Shown: positions 1 through 10,734, counted from the stretch's first letter. The stretch is 64,000 nt of DNA from Trichaptum fuscoviolaceum (GCA_910574455.1 CAJSYZ010000010.1:462770-526769); one strand, 5' to 3'. Numbers and translations are program-made. Notes: generated by a model not told the origin, from the sequence alone.

Positions 1-2
1 CT

Positions 3-197
3 GTAGGCGGGACTCTCGAAGTGCCGCAGGTCAATGTCGCGTTGAAGGAGATTGCAAGAATACTTCGACCGTTTATGCCGATGAAAAATGGAGGCCACCG
101 TGCCAATGGCATCCGCCGACCTGAAAGCGGGTCCACAGGACGAACGAACCCATCCCCAAAGCCCGTGAAGACACGAGCGTGTCTCCCGATGATTTGA
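3..197 (+). CDS. possible 3' end of a gene cut by the window edge
   Basis: An open frame enters from the left edge and runs for 64 codons to TGA at 195-197. It reads as ordinary mixed protein (for example VALKEIARILRPFMP near its start) followed by a basic, Ser/Pro/Gly-rich tail. No start codon is needed if the gene begins outside the window. A second frame just downstream (about 183-225) also looks coding-like, so a frameshift near the end is possible. No family was recognised. Short frames like this can occur by chance. Confidence 0.25.
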   Translation, partial: VGGTLEVPQVNVALKEIARILRPFMPMKNGGHRANGIRRPESGSTGRTNPSPKPVKTRACLPMI

Positions 198-1195
198 GAC
201 TCGGCGGGCTTATTGAATCGACGTAATGAGCATAGGGAGAAGGCTTTAACCCTCGACACTGCGATGAGAATTATCTTGGTAGACGAACTCGTCCCTGACA
301 TTTTCACGACACACACGATTCCGAATGTTTTTAAACAAGGTTGCCCATGACGCTCTGAAATCAGTGACCCCGCTGGCCTTCGCACACCCAAATTTGTTGA
401 GAATGCTGAGGACATTTTGAAAGTGCAAAAGGATGTTTTTCCGAACCTGTAAAAACCCGACTGCTCACATTATGCGAGATAGCGGATCAAAACAAGCCTT
501 ACGGCGGAATTTCAATGAGTCGCATATCAGTGGGCGTTTTTGGGGCCAGAAGTTGCGGTCCATCTTACTAGGCGCCAACTCGCAGGCTGAGGATGAACTA
601 CCCATTGATTCTTTGGTACTTCGGATTTTAGGCGCAGGCGTGCAGCAGCTCACAGATGTGTCAACTCAGACGATCACACAGTGAAGCCACTGGCAATGGC
701 GGATTTGGAGGTATCCGTGTACAAGTACCGTGACAGGACAACTCGAAGGGTTTGGATGCAACAAGCTGCTTGATCTTTATCTTCCTGGTCAACTACTACT
801 AGTATGATGTTTGTCATTTTCTTGATGGCGTGTTGCGTTCAAAGTTTGCTTCACTTCAAGTTGAAGTTACTAGTAGTAGTAGTAGCCTCATGATTTGTAC
901 TCCACATTATCATTGAATTTGAATTCAAGTTACTTCTCAGCCACCTCAGGTTAAGGCTCCTTCAGTGGCAGCCTCAGCCTCAGGTGCCAGTGAGTGCATG
1001 GTGCCACTGAGTGCCAGTGCCACTGGCAGTTACGGTGGCACCACTGGCACTGGCAGTGACTCCGAGCCTGTCCGACTCGGAGTCACGGTGGCGCCGCACC
1101 GGCGTGTGAATGATGAGTTGAAGGTGTATAAAAGACTGGCACTCACTGGCCTCGAACTTGAACCCTCAGGCTCTGCTGGCAGTGACGTACTACTA
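198..1195. other. gene-poor stretch with simple and composite repeats
   Basis: No supported gene. Short frames at 246-428 (minus) and 433-684 (plus) overlap each other and match no family I know. From about 780 on there is a mix of TAG/CTA trinucleotide runs (872-886), the palindrome-like string CTTCAAGTTGAAG (854-867), and many GCCACTGGCAGTG-type blocks (966-1075). The same ingredients return together at several other places in the window. They end where the MITE begins. Confidence 0.5.
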
Positions 1196-1833
1196 CAGTG
1201 TCGGAAGGCTAAAACCCGCCTCTCGGAACCCCCCTTTCAAAACTTTTTTTTCTCCGGCCACAAAAACTGGCCCTATGACCCTGAAACTGTGTAAATAGCT
1301 TCTAATGCATTATACCTTTCATTCTTATTGATTATTTTTGCTTGAATTTAATTCCGAAAAATTTCTCATACCAGGATTTTGAAAACATGCTACCCAATTT
1401 AGTAATACAGCCCTTTTAAGAGGTTCCTCACGGCTTCGGAATATACGGAAACGATGTCTTTTTTGCAAGACGGACTTCCTGGTAGAATAGTTTGGCAAGT
1501 TTTACAAATTCTATTCGGGGAATTCATCTTTTTCCCGGTCCACCCGGACACTTTTGTCCGGAAGCCTCAAGCATTAAACCCTAATTACAGGCTTTCCAGA
1601 AAGTCTCGGAAACAATTCTGTTTGTATTTCCAGTCAATCCAAGGTCAATAGAGACTAAAATTCGACTAAAATTTCTTTAATTTCTTCAAAAAATTTGAAA
1701 CATGTACCGGAAAATTTTTTATTGCAGAAATCAACATATCTTCCTTACTTCTATTACAAAATTTTTGAAATTTCAGTCATTGACGCAAAATTCCGGCCTG
1801 CACCCAGAGGCGGGTTTTGACCTTCCGACACTG
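1196..1833. mobile_element. MITE, Tc1/mariner-like, 638 bp, TA target site
   Basis: The ends are inverted copies of each other over about 31 bases. The left end begins CAGTGTCGGAAGGCTAAAAC, and the right end read on the minus strand begins CAGTGTCGGAAGGTCAAAAC. Both continue with CCCGCCTCT, and there are about three mismatches in all. TA lies directly outside each end (1194-1195 and 1834-1835). CAGTG termini with a TA duplication are typical of Tc1/mariner-type elements. The inside is AT-rich and encodes no transposase; the one 65-codon frame (1454-1651) has no recognisable domain. It is therefore non-autonomous. Confidence 0.75.
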
Positions 1834-1919
1834 TAGTACTACTATTTATTTAGTAGTAGTCTCTTGTTTTCACTTCTACTACTTACTAGTAACCAGCAAC
1901 TACTACCAGTACTACCACT

Positions 1920-2562
1920 ATGACATCCACCGCCCCCAACCTCCAGGCTTGCCAGGGCCACATCCAAGGAATACTACTAGTAGAGCAAACAATGACCGAC
2001 GCGGATGTGAGTTCTGCGTTCTCCATCTCTGTCACAGGCAATACTGATTGCTGACTACCCCAATAGTACAAGACGAAGATGTACTGGGAGATACAACGCC
2101 ACCTTTCAGTGCGCAATGTGCGTCCTATGCCTTCCTTCACTGACACTGGCAATACTGATTACTGCATCACCCATCTCTAGTTTTTGCAGGCCCTAGGGGT
2201 AACGTTGAAGAAGCTGCAGGAGGACATTCTTCATCAATGCCGACTGAAAGTGAGTCCTTCCTTCACTTCACTGACACTGGCGAAACTGATTGGTACTTAA
2301 CCCGTTACCAGTTTCACAGGCCCCAGAAACTGCGATTACTGATGACGAACCTGTGCAAGGACAAGGTTCGGGGGAACGATTTATCATTGCCGGTGGCCCT
2401 GCCCGTGGGTCATTCACCGTCACGAGTTCCTTAGACTCGGAGGGGGGAAGCCTCCTACTATCAATTCCTCTCGCATCCCTTCAACCAGACTTGAAGTCCA
2501 CAGCAAACCAAGTCCGTCCTGTCTTCAGCGGTTGTGAATACGATTCTCGCGCAAAATCCTAA
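1920..2562 (+). CDS. hypothetical protein, three-exon model, about 129 aa
   Basis: ATG at 1920 opens an exon to 2006 with a GTGAGT donor. A second exon fits at 2190-2249 after TTTTTGCAG, and a third at 2320-2562 after a 70 bp intron (GTGAGT ... TTTCACAG). All three join in phase 0. The third exon is Ser/Gly/Leu-rich with no recognised domain. The two introns share a near-identical block (CACTGACACTGGC and neighbours at about 2140 and 2270), so part of this gene arose by local duplication. It may be the 5' part of the broken peptidase gene just downstream, because another frame here (about 2500-2586) stays open toward it. Not confirmed. Confidence 0.3.
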
Positions 2563-2588
2563 CGCTTATCTCCCACGACAAACACCAT

Positions 2589-4641
2589 GTGTCAGAAGAG
2601 GAGCAGAAAGGTTACTACCTTGGCTTCCCTGGCAAACCGCGCCTGCTCGGGCGAACCGGTCCCAATTGGACGGAGACCAAAGAAAGTAAATATGTGGGCA
2701 TTGTTGGAAATCACCGGATTGCCAATGTATGGCCGCAACTGCTCAAGAAGATCATGAAGTATCTCGATTCCGAGAATTTGCGGTGGAACAGTCTGGAAGC
2801 CAACCGTGTTGCCTACGGAGATAGTCGGTGTGCCCTGTTTTTGTTTTGATCGGAGTCAACGACCCGTCACTTCGCACTGAAGATGCGTGCCGCATCGCGG
2901 AACGCGTTAAAGAGTTCCTCTTTGAAATGCGCATCTTCGACGTTGAGGTCGAGCTCAGGAGCGAAAAATCATTAGCGCCTCAGGCCAGGGCAAAGCTTCT
3001 GTCAGTGTTCCACCTGTTGTGCGCACTGGCACCGGCGACTCAAATACTCTGGCTAGCGGTCATGCTGAGACTGGTCGTTGGCAATACCGCTCCCGTTCAC
3101 ACTGGCTTCAGTTTTCATCCGGAACTCACCAACCTTCCCAGACGTTCCGATCGTCGCACTGCTCCGACGAACAATGGAGGTGCGGGGGATGTCACTGAGC
3201 ATAATGACGGTAACAGCACCAGGCCCCTTGTCGCTAGCGCTCACAGGGCAGAACCCTACGCCTACCCAAACAGAGATACTGTTCACCGCACCTGCGGGAG
3301 CCGATAATTATTTCCGCCTGTGGGATCGCATGATGGATTTCCCAAGCAGGCCAGTGGCAGCTGCCAACAGCCAATCAGTCGTATGACACCGTCTTTCTCC
3401 ATGGTCACAGGAACTTGCCTTGGCAATCTGGAGGGTGGCTTCTCAACTGGGTCGCTCTTTATCCTACAAAAGCTCGATAACACGACGTTCAAGGTGTTCA
3501 TCCTCGGTACTCGCCATGGCAACGTTCCTTCGAAATTCGGAGACTACGATCCATACGCAGATACAACAAATAAGCCGCGCGACCCAAACGACAATTGCCC
3601 AATTTATCTCTTCTCTCGCGAGGCTCTAGCCGCCCATGTGCCAATGATTGGCGCGCTTCACGATGAGTTAGAAGCGGCAGCGTTTACTCAGCCACTGGCA
3701 CCTGATCTTCCGCCGTCTGCTGAACAACAAGCTTTCGCGGATATCGTAAACAAGTGTCAATTCATTGAGCAATCTTGGCTTGATAAGACGTCATCGCCAT
3801 GTTTGTGGATTAATAATCGTATTGGGAAAGTGGCCAATGCTCCCCCTCGAAGAATGGGTAACTTGACTATCTCCAAGACACCCTACCTTACGGATTGGTG
3901 CTTGATCGAGGTGGACGACCAATGCCTCCCCAACGAATTTGAATTTTCCTCTACTGATGGTGAAGGTCTCAGTTGGGAACAATTTCTATAACGTCATCGA
4001 CATTAATAGGCTTCCTCCATCGTCGGCAGCTCAGTCTGTACACACGAGAAGCACTCTTGTCTAGGCTTGGCTGGAAAGGGAAGGACTTCTTTAGTCCAAT
4101 CCGAATTGCGGGATATGTTCCGAAAGAAAATATATTCCCCCGGTTCCAGGAGCACCAATTGGACGCAGATTATGATTATGGATGGACTTTCATCAACAAT
4201 CAAGTCGCTGTGGAGCTTAAGAAAGCTGTGTACAAATGGGGCTGGAAAACTGGCCATACGTTAGGCGTGGTCAACAACGTTGCTGCCGTTCTCAGATCTA
4301 TGCAGGTTTCCCCTGGGCACGTTGAGCACACTACGCATATTGCTTTACAGATCCCACCGGGTTCGGTTGGTTTAGGGAATATCGGGCATAGGAACAATGC
4401 TTTGTTCGCAGAACCGGGGGATTCAGGTGCCATAATCATTGATCAGCACAGACGTGCAGTTGGTACCATTTTAGCTTGCGGACTCATCGAAGCGAGGGGT
4501 AGGGATAATCAGAGTGTACTCGACGGTTATACTTATGGTGTCGCTCTATGGCAAACGGTGGAAGAGCTTGAGACCTCTTTTTCTCTAGCTGAAAGTGAAT
4601 TCAAGCTAGGCATGAATGCACTTCCGGACAATGAAGTATAA
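2589..4641 (+). pseudogene. trypsin-like serine peptidase family protein, frameshifted
   Basis: The pieces follow, in order, a large agaricomycete family of chymotrypsin-fold proteins. First comes an N-terminal region (YYLGFPGKPRLLGRTG, about 2610-2660), then the block FVLIGVNDPSLRTEDA (about 2838-2885). The catalytic triad can be traced: His in VFILGTRHGN (about 3500), Asp in LTDWCLIEVD (about 3893-3920) and Ser in EPGDSGAIIID (about 4411-4443). The reading frame breaks near 2830, is unclear across 3010-3320, and shifts near 3968 and 4062; VSVGNNFYNVIDINRLPPSS is readable only in a third frame between the last two. No GT-AG intron repairs these breaks. The first lies in a T-rich homopolymer, so sequencing error cannot be excluded. 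All three catalytic residues survive, which suggests recent decay. Confidence 0.65.
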
Positions 4642-4913
4642 CGATGCTCCTCTCAACTCCTATAGTAGTAATTAGTGGAGCTCTTTTCTTATTCTCATGC
4701 GATGGTGTTGCGTATTCGTACGTTTGTTTCCTGCTCTGTGTTTGATGGCCTTTGGCGTGCGCTTTATGTGGTAGTACATGTATGACTTGAGGAAATGGGA
4801 ATGATATTGCAAGTGTGGTTTCCATCCGTGAACTTGAAGTATACTGCTAGCTAGTAGCCAGTGATAACTTGAACTTGTACTTGTTCTAGTGACATGATTC
4901 GCGACTTGGACTC
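4642..4913. other. spacer between peptidase relic and LTR
   Basis: No gene. A short TAGTAGTAAT run lies at about 4661. The last five bases, GACTC (4909-4913), are one copy of the target-site duplication of the element that follows. Confidence 0.5.
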
Positions 4914-5283
4914 TGTCGGGATCCCCCAGGACCCAACATGTCTAAGGCAATCCCGAACAGAACCCGGTATGCTGAAACCCGAAATCGCGACCTTGGCTAG
5001 ATCCCGAAAGGATCCCCCGCTCTCTGATCCCAGAAGAACCTCTGCTTCGCCATGCATTCTCCTGCTAAGAGTTCCGCCCTGCTATGACCTCCTCGCCCCT
5101 GCTTGTCCTCGCCCATGTCTCCTCGTCAGTCCCTCGCCTCGTCCCGTGTCTCGATCCATCCCTAGCCCGCCTCGTCGTTCCCCCCGACTCTAGGATGATC
5201 CCCCGCTCGCTCCCCGCTCCCGTCATGCTCTGTTCCCCGCTCCAGCGAACCCCGTACCTCGCCATAGTCCCGAAGTCACTCAC

Positions 5284-5336
5284 CATAGCCACAGCCATAG
5301 CCATAGCCTGCCACAGCCATAGCCATAGCCATAGCT
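5284..5336. repeat. CATAGC hexamer repeat inside the LTR
   Basis: Runs of CATAGC broken by variants such as CACAGC and CCTGCC, about eight units. Confidence 0.8.
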
Positions 5337-5686
5337 ATCCCAGACCTCGTAGGTTCTCGACTATGCCCGGATACCAGATCCCGGCCTCGCGTCCACAGTC
5401 ATGAAGTGCAGTTAGGAGATTGATCCACTGCGTCCAAAGCCGACCTCTGTCTGGCCTTGAGTAAGCCAACACGACAGCAGGTCAAGGATTGCCGTCCCGC
5501 AATCCTGCCCGGTCACGAACCCTGCCCTGCGCTTGTCCTGCCACGGTGCCCTAGCTAACCCCTTCGACATCCTGTGCCTCTCGACCTGCCCTTGTTCGTC
5601 CACAGCCTGCCCCGCCAGGAATCCCGCCTCGCCGCGAACGCTGTCAAGCGTCCCCTCTGACAATCCGCAACCCACGCTCGTTCACG

Positions 5687-5791
5687 GTTGGAGTCCTGTC
5701 AAGACTCCCCCACTCGTCCCGGTTGGAGTCCCGCCAAACTCCCCCGCTCGTTTCCCGACTAGAGTCTCGCCAGACTCCCCCGCTCATTCCC
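5687..5791. repeat. 35 bp minisatellite, three copies
   Basis: Copies at 5687-5721, 5722-5756 and 5757-5791 share the frame GTTGGAGTCCCGCCA then ACTCCCCCGCTCGT. More degenerate copies trail off to about 5950. Confidence 0.8.
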
Positions 5792-5997
5792 GGTAGAAAC
5801 CTCGCTCGCTTCCCAGTTGGAATCCCGCTCCTTTCCCCCGCACGATCCCAGTCGAAAACCCGCTCGTTTCCCGCCTCGCGTCCCGTCTCGAATCCCTGCG
5901 CAAATCCCCCGCAGGATTCCCGCCTTCGATCCCGCCGCGATTCCCATCGCAACCCCAGCTAAGTTCCCGCTCTGATTCCCGAAAGATTCCCGCTACA

Positions 5998-6091
5998 ATT
6001 CCCGGTCGAACCCTGTCTCGATTCCCGGTCGAAACCCGAACTCGATTCCCAGTCGAAACCCGAACTCGAAACCCGGTCGAAACCCGAACCA
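5998..6091. repeat. 24 bp minisatellite, about four copies
   Basis: Units 6020-6043, 6044-6067 and 6068-6091 follow GATTCCCGGTCGAAACCC plus GAACTC, with a 22 bp variant before them at 5998-6019. Confidence 0.8.
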
Positions 6092-7014
6092 GATTCCCTG
6101 CATGATCCCGTCGCGAATCGCGCGAGTTTCCCGTCGTCCAAGGGAAACCCCTTAGCTTCCCCGCTCCTCGATGCTAACCTCGTCTTGAGATAGCCCCAGG
6201 TGATTGGCCTGGCCACGCACGTGCCAGCCAACTAGTCTCGTTAGTAGCGTCCTGTCCAGGCCCGCAGACCACATTCCCGCCACCCCGTGTGCGGGATTGA
6301 TCTCATTGTCCGCAAGGACTCGAACCCCGTCCTTAGTCGCCCTGCCCCGCGCGCGCCTCGCGATTAGGCTTCGTTACGACATCGAAGCGCCGGCTTCTTC
6401 GAAGTTGGTCCCTGTCGATCTCCCGCGACCCTGATCCACGCCAGAAGTTGCCTGCAACTTATCCCGAGACGATGTATGCATTACATCCGCCCCCCACGTT
6501 CGTTACCCCGCTGCCTGTGCGCCAGCTTGATACCTCGCGCACAATTACATTCCTTTAGTTCTCTTTGTTTCACTTGACCATGCTTCACGCTCGTTCCCTT
6601 AGATCTTGCCCAGATGTTCCCGCACCGAATCCCGAATCCCGGATTCACGTCACTGTATGCGCGGCCTTCGCCCGCAAGATTGTGTAACTAGTTAGTTGCG
6701 CGTTTGTGCATGCCCGTTCCCTGTAGATTCTGCCCAGTAGATAAATACCTGTCGCCACCGTAAGGAGCACTCACTTTTGTCCTCTTGTCGAGTGCTTCCT
6801 TAGGTGTGTTTTCTGTCTTGTCTCTAGTGTAGTTTTACAATGCTGACTTGTCGAGTGCTTCCTTAGTGCTTCCTTAGGGAACCTCCTCCTGATACAGAAG
6901 TGTTGCCTTGAGATCCCGGTTATCCTGAGCTCTCTGCTCCCGTCCTGAGCACGCCTGCTCTCTGGCTCTCTTGTCTCTGTCTTGTCCCGGATCCCGCTCT
7001 GCGAATCCCGCGCT

Positions 7015-7165
7015 GAGTCTTGCCCAGAATCCCGCTCTGAGATTCCCGCCAGAATCCGCTCTGCGATTCCCGCCAAAGTCCCGAACGATTCCCGCTCTGG
7101 CGATCCCCGCACGAATCCAGATTCCCGCGCGAATCCAGATTCCCGCCAGAATCCCGCTTTGCATT
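7015..7165. repeat. degenerate TCCCGC repeats with an 18 bp direct repeat
   Basis: Irregular units of GATTCCCGC and CTCTG. Within them GCRCGAATCCAGATTCCC occurs twice in tandem (7109-7126 and 7127-7144). Confidence 0.7.
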
Positions 7166-7421
7166 TCCCCGCGTCTCGACTCTGTTCCCCCGCGCCTCGA
7201 CTCTGCCTTCCCCCGCCTCGACTCTGACTCCGTCCCGTCCTCGCCTTGAGCCCCCTTGCGTCTCGCCCCCGTAGCCCCGCTCCCCGCGCGACTCCGTTGG
7301 CGTTGCAGCGTCCTTAACGGTTCCCCTTCGCCTTCTCCGCTGCCGCGCGCTCTCCCAGGCCTTGCCCCGGAAGCCGCTAACGCGCCCCGGCCCCCAGGTT
7401 CCCCCAGGTCGTAACAGACTC

Positions 7422-8805
7422 GGACAGTTGGAGGATCGTCTTCCCTCGGCGGATGGGCCCTGATTTGAAGTTTATGGGGAATTATTGCTTATTACTTCAA
7501 GATGAAGCCACTTGAACTTCAGGCTGTATAATCATGGTCTTGAATCATTGTATGCGTAACAACGTTGGAAGTTAAACTTGAAGGGGACACGGAAAGTTCA
7601 AGTTGCGGAGTCATACGACTCAGCCTCCAAGTCGGATCATGATGCATTGCCCATCGTTCAAGTTGAAGCTCAGGCTGCCACTGTCAGTGGCAGTGGACTC
7701 TGACCCTCCTCAGGCTCCGGTACCAAACTACCACCATGTTCGAGTAATACTGCTATAGTAGTGGGTTTATCATAAGATACATTTCTGCAAATACTGTGAG
7801 ATATATATATTGTAGACGATGCACGAAGAGGCAGCATGAAGATGGTTTACGGCATAAAGGAAATAGGGATAGATATGTACGAGGTCTGTACAACTTGAAG
7901 GATGGGGAACGGCAAAGAAAGAACTTGAAGGACCTCCTGAAGACTCGGAGAAACATGAAATAGAGTGGATAGAAAAGGTGAGTAAATATGAATGCAATCC
8001 AAGGAACCACAACTCATATGTACCATCATGATGATAGGCTTCGTACTACATACTATTTCAGTGCACGCGACATCATCTCTGCTGGTCCTGGCACTGACAA
8101 ACGTCAGCCTGAGCAGCTTCGTTTTCGAACTTGTTGAAGCTACAGCCTGCTAGTGACTACTTAATTTGTCACACGTTACCCCTCATGAAGGACAGAAGGG
8201 TGTTAAAGCACTTTACCATCACATTTGAGGTCTCAAGAACTGCATAGTGATAGAAGTATGGATATCATATAAGTTTTTGAGATAATATCAAGAAAATGAG
8301 GCAGGAAAAAGTGAACAAGAGCATAGATTTTAGCTCAGCCTGCTGCCACTTCACTGGCAGTGGCAGCCTTGGTGCCAGTGCCAGTGAGCGCACAGCCAAA
8401 ATCATAGGAAGGTATCCTGTGACTGCCAGTGTCACTTCAAGTTGAGTCACCGCTTTTTACACCCACCTCAGGCTGTATTGTTGAACTTGTACTTCCTCCA
8501 CCGTTTTCCTCGAGGAAGCCCAAGAAACCTACGGCGACGTGGGCGAACTACACACCTCGCTATCGCTCGGAATTACAGGCCCAGACGAGGAACGAAATTA
8601 CCTGAGCTCGAACGTTGAAAGACTCAGTGTTTAGTAGGCGATTGGAAAGTTGTCGCACCACCCCCCTCCGCGGTTCCCGGTCACTCAAAAGAAGGCGTGC
8701 TTTAAGGCGGACAGCCGCAGACTCGGACCCAAGAGGCGAAGATAGAAAGTGTGGTGGACGAGGAGGAGTGCTAGCCTGAGTGGGCTTGAAACAGTTTGAA
8801 TGTGT
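7422..8805. other. intergenic DNA with composite motif islands
   Basis: No supported gene. Overlapping minus-strand frames at 7753-8029 are mutually exclusive and none is convincing. Two islands of shared motifs are present: 7655-7725 (GTTCAAGTTGAAGCTCAGG then GCCACTGTCAGTGGCAGTGG) and 8330-8475 (repeated CACTGGCAGTGGCAG, GCCAGTGCCAGTGAG, CTTCAAGTTGAG, CCTCAGGCTG). Confidence 0.45.
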
Positions 8806-9175
8806 CTCGATCTCTTGAAATTTCGTGAGTTCCTTCTTTTTCCGTTACCGATTCCGAGTCCTTGGAAATCAGGTATCACGAAGTTTTTAAATGTTTCTTC
8901 AGAGAAATGAAGACAGCTTCAAAATGACTGTGACTCGATCTCTTAAAATTTCGTGAGTTCCTTTTTTCCGTCTCCTCGGAAATCAAATATCACAAAGTCT
9001 TCACAATGCTTCTTCAGAGAAATGAAGACAGCTTCAAGATGACTGTGACTCGATCTCTTAAAATTTTGTGAGTTCTTTTTTCCGGATCAACTTCGGAAAT
9101 CAGATATAACAAAGTCTCCCAATGCTTCTTCAGAGTAATGAAATCAAGAAGACGACTTCAAGATGAACTTTACTT
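8806..9175. repeat. tandem repeat, three units of about 115-128 bp
   Basis: Units start at 8806, 8934 and 9049 with CTCGATCTCTTRAAATTT and each holds GTGAGTTC, a run of T, CGGAAATCA, then CTTCTTCAGAG and AGACAGCTTCAA. Units 1 and 2 differ by a 13 bp length change; unit 3 is the most diverged. No open frame crosses all units. A small open frame begins just downstream at 9288. Confidence 0.85.
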
Positions 9176-9287
9176 GATTTCGTACTAAAGCGGATTTATT
9201 CTCTTCCATCAGAATCAGAGCGCTGCGCAGTGTGACTCGGACTCGCAGGCGGTGGGCGGTGAGCGCTCTTTCGAATAATCCAGAAGA

Positions 9288-9572
9288 ATGGTTCAAACAG
9301 CTTCAAGTTATAAAAGGAGGACAAAATATCTCTTTGCTAAATATCCTATGCTCGCGCGATCATTAACTGTCATGCTACTCAACATTATAACCTTTATCCT
9401 GCGCTTCATAGCAGCATTTATGTCTAATTGCGGAGTCCGAGTCGGAGGAAGGCGCGAGTTGGACGAAGAGGACGCGATTGACAAAGGTGATTCAAGCCGT
9501 TTACTATCTCAGTACAGAATGAAAGCTGACCCTTTGTTTCCTACAGTATACGATAGACTCGGAGAATTCTGA
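9288..9572 (+). CDS. hypothetical small protein, 94 aa, possible membrane segment
   Basis: ATG at 9288 to TGA at 9572, no intron. Residues about 23-46 are strongly hydrophobic (core LTVMLLNIITFILRFIAAFM) and could span a membrane. The C-terminal half is charged (RRELDEEDAIDKGDSSR). It sits just after the tandem repeat, with no second copy in the window. No family was recognised. The hydrophobic segment and normal-looking tail are the only support. Confidence 0.3.
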   Translation: MVQTASSYKRRTKYLFAKYPMLARSLTVMLLNIITFILRFIAAFMSNCGVRVGGRRELDEEDAIDKGDSSRLLSQYRMKADPLFPTVYDRLGEF

Positions 9573-10734
9573 CGCTACTAGTGGCAGCGTCGGTTGTTAT
9601 GAGAGGTGTGAGGTTCGTTCAAAAATGCTAGGGTATGTATAACTTCCTGCCTCAGCACTGTTTATTCACTTACAAGTAGTCTACCATCTTCCAGTCTCTC
9701 TCTATGATTCAGGGCTTGACTTTTCAAAATTTCCACAACAACTTAAATCGACACAGGCATGACTCAGGCTAGTACTACTCTAGTAGTAGTAGTAGTAGCG
9801 GTGCTCCTTCAAGTGCAAATTGTTTTCTCGCTTCCACCAGAACAAACATTTTACTTTACTATGAAAGATTAGAAATATCATATTGCTGGCATGTGTTTAT
9901 CAGATATATATGTATTCAAGTTGGTAAGTGCAATGATACACAGCATCAAAGTTGAGTGATGACATCCAATTTGGAGAACTTCCGTTTCGAAACTGATGCA
10001 CTTATGTTGCACTTACCATTGCACTTGAACTGCCCACTGGCATGCCGGTGCTTAAACCTCACTTAATCCTGGCTTGCCGCCTGATGTACAATTCCCCTCC
10101 TTTTGCACTGATTTTATCCTGAAACGCCGTGTTTTAAGGCCATCAGGCAGCCAGACAACCCTTCAGGCAGGCGTGGCAGCGCTTCGACCCATTTAAGAAG
10201 CTTCAGGCGCGCCAGGACGCGCCAGTCGCCGTAAGCAAAAGGAAGTTTCCCTGATGCAACTGTAACGACTGGTTTACGAGTCTAATATGGCATCTTTGAT
10301 GCAACAAAGTACGGCCAAATATTAACTTTCAAGTCTTTCGCTTATTGAGAAAATTAGTCCCAATTGCGCCTGTTGTAAATGACGACAGATACTATGAGCT
10401 GAGCCGCAGAGCACCCTTGTGAAAGCTCACCAGCTCGTTTATGAAGCACTGTAAACTTGAGCTCAAGAACAAGCAATCTTTTTTTCCGTACTTTGAAAAC
10501 AAGGAGATCATTATTGAACGGACATAATACTTTCAGTAAGAATCATGAACGATGCGAGGTTAGGGGTTCACACGCGCGACCATATTCTACAAAGCGACTG
10601 AAATGTTACCAAAGGAGTGTAGCATTTTTATCAGTGGAAATGTACAAATTTCATAAGGAGTGAATTAAGTGCAAGACAAATGTATAAATAATTATCCGGG
10701 TAGGTATTCCGTTCCAACAAGCGATAGTACCCGT
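9573..10734. other. intergenic DNA with a short foldback
   Basis: No supported gene. TAG trinucleotide repeats lie at 9780-9798. GGTAAGTGCAA (9923-9933) returns as its reverse complement TTGCACTTACC at 10007-10017, so about 95 bases could fold into a hairpin. A GC-rich patch with repeated CAGGCAG and GGCGCGCCAG lies at 10140-10230. The plus frame opening at 10669 is antisense to the gene on the right. Confidence 0.4.

Larger units (their letters stand above)
4914..7416 (+). mobile_element. probable solo LTR (2.5 kb) with 5 bp target-site duplication
   Basis: The element starts TGTCGGGATCCCCCAGGACC and ends with CCCCCAGGTCGTAACA, so it has TG...CA borders. The ends are also imperfect inverted matches (both carry CCCCCAGG). 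GACTC flanks both sides (4909-4913 and 7417-7421), the 5 bp duplication expected of Ty3 or Ty1 type integration. No gag, protease or reverse transcriptase frame is present, so a solo LTR or a coding-free retroelement fits best. The + strand is pyrimidine-rich and G-poor through most of its length and holds several minisatellites. A TATA-like AGATAAATACC lies near 6738, with CT-rich sequence behind it, consistent with a U3/R boundary. The size is large for an LTR. A full-length relative elsewhere in the genome would settle the class. Confidence 0.6.

Noticed and set aside
3957..4064. Possible intron to repair the peptidase gene break
   Set aside because: All donor choices before the stop end in phase 1, while the only good acceptor (TTGTCTAG) needs phase 2. 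A frameshift is the simpler reading.
6290..6335. tRNA T-arm-like string (GGGGTTCGAGTCC on the minus strand)
   Set aside because: The stem needs several wobble pairs and no acceptor or anticodon arm fits upstream. It lies inside the C-rich LTR minisatellite region.
10256..10290. TGTAACGAC string resembling the start of a gypsy-type LTR
   Set aside because: No matching ACA end or target duplication could be found nearby.
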